Positions 6,546-8,148 of a stretch of DNA of 8,148 nucleotides are shown piece after piece. The stretch covers positions 1 through 8,148 of the forward strand of contig JAKAHF010000071.1 of the NCBI GenBank assembly GCA_021815245.1. Reading direction: 5' to 3'. How positions within the stretch are numbered: position 1 is the first letter of the stretch; each line of letters opens with the position of its first letter. This stretch comes from Actinomycetes bacterium (GTDB lineage Bacteria > Actinomycetota > Thermoleophilia > RBG-16-64-13). Under the pieces are notes generated by a model that saw only the letters and a list, made by a program, of their open reading frames with translations, did no database searches and had not been told where the DNA came from. A program made the position numbers and the translations under genes.

Positions 6546-6608
6546 GCCATCATCTCCAGGCGTGACCCTTCCGTGAGGGTCTTCGGAGACCACATCTGCG
6601 CAGTCTCC
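6537..6608 (-). promoter_or_regulatory. Candidate antiterminator pairing in the expression platform
   Basis: GGAGACT (6608-6602) is complementary to AGTCTCC (6543-6537), which is part of the terminator's 5' arm; this 7-bp pairing would disrupt the terminator. GGAGAC (6608-6603) can instead pair with GTCTCC (6590-6585), which would free the terminator. A further hairpin, GACCCT/AGGGTC (6581-6576 with 6569-6564), lies between. The assignment of states to ligand-bound and ligand-free forms is inferred. Confidence 0.45.
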
Positions 6609-6618
6609 TCACCAGAAA

Positions 6619-6846
6619 GCCGGGCAGGTCTACTGACTCGCGGATCGTCGCTCGCCCGCGCCTTCCCATCCTCCTTGCCACCCATGCTGCATGGTGGCGG
6701 TCGGACAGTGGCTACCCCGGCTGCGAATCATGATTCGGCAGCCGTTCGGCGGGTTCGCTCCCCGTATACAGCGGCGGGACCGTTCGGGACTTGCACCCGA
6801 TTCCCTATTCTCCACCTGACGTCGCGCGACTCAGGCGGCACCCGGC
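6619..6846 (-). ncRNA. Cobalamin riboswitch (AdoCbl class)
   Basis: Read on the minus strand, this 228-base element has all the main cobalamin riboswitch landmarks in order. The closing P1 stem pairs GCCGGGT (6846-6840) with GCCCGGC (6625-6619). Next come a hairpin CCTGA...TCAGG, the conserved AGGGAA, GGGTGCAAGTCCCG and CCGCTGTA, then the core GCCACTG (6712-6706), a large peripheral arm with the hairpin GCCACC/GGTGGC, GGGAAGG, and finally the B12 box GAGTCAGTAGACCTGCC (6639-6623). The large peripheral domain indicates the adenosylcobalamin-type class. A promoter lies just upstream and a terminator downstream, so binding of cobalamin is expected to shut off the ABC importer operon. There is no TPP riboswitch here, although the downstream proteins resemble thiamine-precursor importers. 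Confidence 0.96.
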
Positions 6847-6864
6847 CTCTTTCGAAGCTCGATA

Positions 6865-6894
6865 CTTCTACCACGGTCTCCCCCCGCCGGTCAA
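6865..6894 (-). promoter_or_regulatory. Candidate promoter of the riboswitch-ABC operon
   Basis: TTGACC (6894-6889) and TAGAAG (6870-6865) are separated by 18 bases on the minus strand. Transcription would start near 6858, about a dozen bases before the first base of the riboswitch P1 stem, which fits very well. The promoter overlaps the 3' end of the small gene upstream; its -10 contains that gene's TAG stop. Confidence 0.55.
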
Positions 6895-7146
6895 GTCACG
6901 ACCCCGGGCAAGACGGCCGAGATCCCACTTGCCGAGAACACTCGCGAGCGCGTCCCAGTCGGGCAGCAGCTCGGGCAGGTCGCGGTCGAGTGCCGTCCGT
7001 AGCTCAGCCGTCGACTCGACCGGTCGCCGCGCCCAGCGGGGTGACATGTCTGCCCATGAGTCGGTCAGATACTCCCGCCACGTCTCCGGTGCCAGTCGCG
7101 GCGAAGGCAGCCGCACGAAGCGGAAGGTCTTGGTGAAGGTCGTCAT
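6868..7146 (-). CDS. Small tryptophan-rich protein of unknown function
   Basis: This 92-residue open frame starts ATG at 7146 with GAGG (7158-7155) 8 bases upstream and ends TAG at 6870-6868. I do not recognise it. It begins MTTFTKTFRFVRLPSP, has no signal peptide or membrane span, and is rich in tryptophan (six, in WREYL, WADM, RWARR, DWDAL, KWDL and the final PW). Its codons show the strong G/C third-position bias of the neighbouring real genes, at least over the first 75 codons, which supports it being coding. It follows glyS by about 60 bases on the same strand and could be co-transcribed with it. Its last codons overlap the promoter for the riboswitch operon. It could instead be a chance frame or a fragment of a larger lost gene. 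Confidence 0.55.
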   Translation of the reverse strand: MTTFTKTFRFVRLPSPRLAPETWREYLTDSWADMSPRWARRPVESTAELRTALDRDLPELLPDWDALASVLGKWDLGRLARGRDLTGGGRPW

Positions 7147-7205
7147 GAGCAGCGCCTCGCAGTCTGTCGCCGACCTGCGCCGGCCTCGAACTGCACGCCG
7201 GTCGC

Positions 7206-8147
7206 TTAGCCCTGCACCAGCTCCAGCCAGGCCACCCTACGCACCGTCGCCGCGATCGCGGCCAGTTGGCGCAGGCGGTTGAGCCGCACCGCTTCGTCTT
7301 CGACCATGACCAACACGTCATCGAAGTAGCGATCGACCGCGGGTCGCAGTGCAGCGAGAGCCGAGAGCGCGTCGCCGTAGCGTTGAGCGGCGACGGCCGG
7401 CTCGACCTTGGCCACGGCTTCTTGCCAAGCGGCGAACAGCGCTCCTTCGACCTCGACCTGGAAGTGGGCCGGTGACACGCCGCCCTGCGGGTCGCCTGCC
7501 GGTGCCGCCGCCTCAGCGGGCAGCTTCTTGGCCAGGTTCGACGGCCGGGTGAAGATGGTCACAAGGTCGTCCCACTGGGCGCCGGCCCGGAACTCATGCA
7601 GCGCGGCGGCGCGGAGGCGCAGATCGAAAAAGTCGCGTGAGGTCGGCAGTACCGCGTCGACGGTGTCGCGAGCGACGCCGTCATCGGTCAAGGTCTTGGC
7701 GAGACGCTCGAGAACGAAGGCGGTAGCCTCGGGCACGACCGTGTCGCGGGCGACCAATCCGGGGAAGCGCTCCAGCTCGTCGTAGGTTCTGCCCAGCAGC
7801 GCCTCGACATCGTAGTGAAGGCCGTGCTTCATGGCGATAGAGACCATGCCGGCCGCGGCGCGGCGCAGACCATACGGGTCCTTGGAGCCCGACGGCGGTT
7901 CGCCGCAGGCGAAGGCGGCGGTGATGTTGTCGACCTTCTCAACGGTGGCAAGTAGAGCGCCGGCCGCGGTCTCGGGCGGCGCGCCGCCCGCCGCGTCGGG
8001 CAGGAACTGCTCGCGAATGGCCTGGGCGACCTCGGGGTCGCGCCCTTCCATGAGGGCGTACGTCTCGCCCATGATCCCTTCCAGGTCGGCGAACTCGCGC
8101 ACCATGATCGATACCTGGTCGGCCTTGGCCAATCTGGCGGCTTCGAG
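7206..8147 (-). CDS. glyS: Glycyl-tRNA synthetase beta subunit, C-terminal part (runs off the right edge)
   Basis: These 313 residues are the C-terminal part of the beta chain of the two-subunit (alpha2beta2) glycyl-tRNA synthetase, which with GlyQ charges tRNA-Gly in the cytoplasm. The fragment begins LEAARLAKADQVSIMVREF and continues LEGIMGETYAL, EVAQAIREQFLP and SGSKDPYGLRRAA, all matching the family core. It ends with the helical anticodon-binding (DALR-like) domain, seen in FDDVLVMVEDEAVRLNRLR, and a TAA stop at 7208-7206. The full beta chain is usually about 680-700 residues, so the first half lies beyond the edge, and glyQ would be expected upstream of it. A weak hairpin occurs in the 60 bases after the stop, without a U tract. 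No internal frameshift is seen. Confidence 0.96.
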   Translation of the reverse strand, partial: LEAARLAKADQVSIMVREFADLEGIMGETYALMEGRDPEVAQAIREQFLPDAAGGAPPETAAGALLATVEKVDNITAAFACGEPPSGSKDPYGLRRAAAGMVSIAMKHGLHYDVEALLGRTYDELERFPGLVARDTVVPEATAFVLERLAKTLTDDGVARDTVDAVLPTSRDFFDLRLRAAALHEFRAGAQWDDLVTIFTRPSNLAKKLPAEAAAPAGDPQGGVSPAHFQVEVEGALFAAWQEAVAKVEPAVAAQRYGDALSALAALRPAVDRYFDDVLVMVEDEAVRLNRLRQLAAIAATVRRVAWLELVQG

Positions 8148-8148
8148 C

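Noticed and set aside
5687..6685. A 332-codon minus-strand frame spanning the leader and permease
   Set aside because: It starts inside the riboswitch, passes through the terminator and is out of frame with the permease, which has clear membrane segments and family motifs.
6515..6846. A TPP riboswitch, expected for a thiamine-precursor importer
   Set aside because: The element has the B12 box, the GCCACTG core and the large peripheral arm of a cobalamin riboswitch; the TPP signature CUGAGA with its paired core is absent.
6474..7136. Plus-strand frames of 220 and 163 codons across the riboswitch and small gene
   Set aside because: They are low-complexity Arg/Ser/Pro-rich translations antisense to the riboswitch and have no protein-like features.
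7147..7205. A terminator after glyS
   Set aside because: A GCCGGC/GTCGGC stem can form but it is short, interrupted beyond 6 bp and lacks a T tract, so I do not call it.

Overview
The window is GC-rich throughout, with strong G/C preference at third codon positions, and looks like a chromosomal segment from a high-GC, probably anaerobic bacterium. It carries a two-subunit-type glycyl-tRNA synthetase beta chain, a pyruvate phosphate dikinase and a radical SAM enzyme. An actinobacterial lineage such as Coriobacteriia or a relative would fit, but that is an inference from gene content and composition. No mobile element, CRISPR array, rRNA or tRNA gene was seen.

Layout from left to right. (1) 1-1089, minus strand: the N-terminal 363 residues of pyruvate phosphate dikinase (ppdK), running off the left edge. 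(2) 1090-1325: a divergent intergenic region with a 9+9 bp inverted repeat (1281-1300) lying over a candidate promoter for the next gene. (3) 1326-2804, plus: a 492-residue radical SAM protein with extra C-terminal cysteines, of unknown substrate, followed by two hairpins. (4) 3130-3776, plus: a VapB/VapC toxin-antitoxin pair with a near-consensus promoter and a perfect 12-bp palindrome in front. (5) 3768-6462, minus: a three-gene ABC importer operon in the order permease, lipoprotein substrate-binding protein, ATPase. The proteins are of the nitrate/sulfonate/HMP-precursor type (SsuBC/ThiXYZ-like, NMT1/THI5-like binding protein). (6) 6515-6894, minus: the control region of that operon, with a promoter, a full-length cobalamin (AdoCbl-class) riboswitch and a strong intrinsic terminator. 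(7) 6868-7146, minus: a small tryptophan-rich unknown protein. (8) 7206-8147, minus: the C-terminal 313 residues of the glycyl-tRNA synthetase beta subunit (glyS), running off the right edge.

The most notable system is the ABC importer under cobalamin-riboswitch control. The binding-protein fold is usually associated with the thiamine pyrimidine HMP, riboflavin, sulfonates and similar small organic molecules, not with corrinoids, which normally use BtuFCD. Together with the riboswitch and a terminator that would stop transcription when cobalamin is plentiful, this suggests uptake of a small precursor needed when B12 is scarce, for example a benzimidazole-type lower-ligand base. The substrate is an inference. 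The radical SAM gene and its operator form a second uncharacterised unit. The flanking glyS and ppdK genes lie on the same strand and recall the glyS/regulator/ppdK block known in Firmicutes and relatives, so the middle of the window may be an accessory insertion into a conserved neighbourhood.
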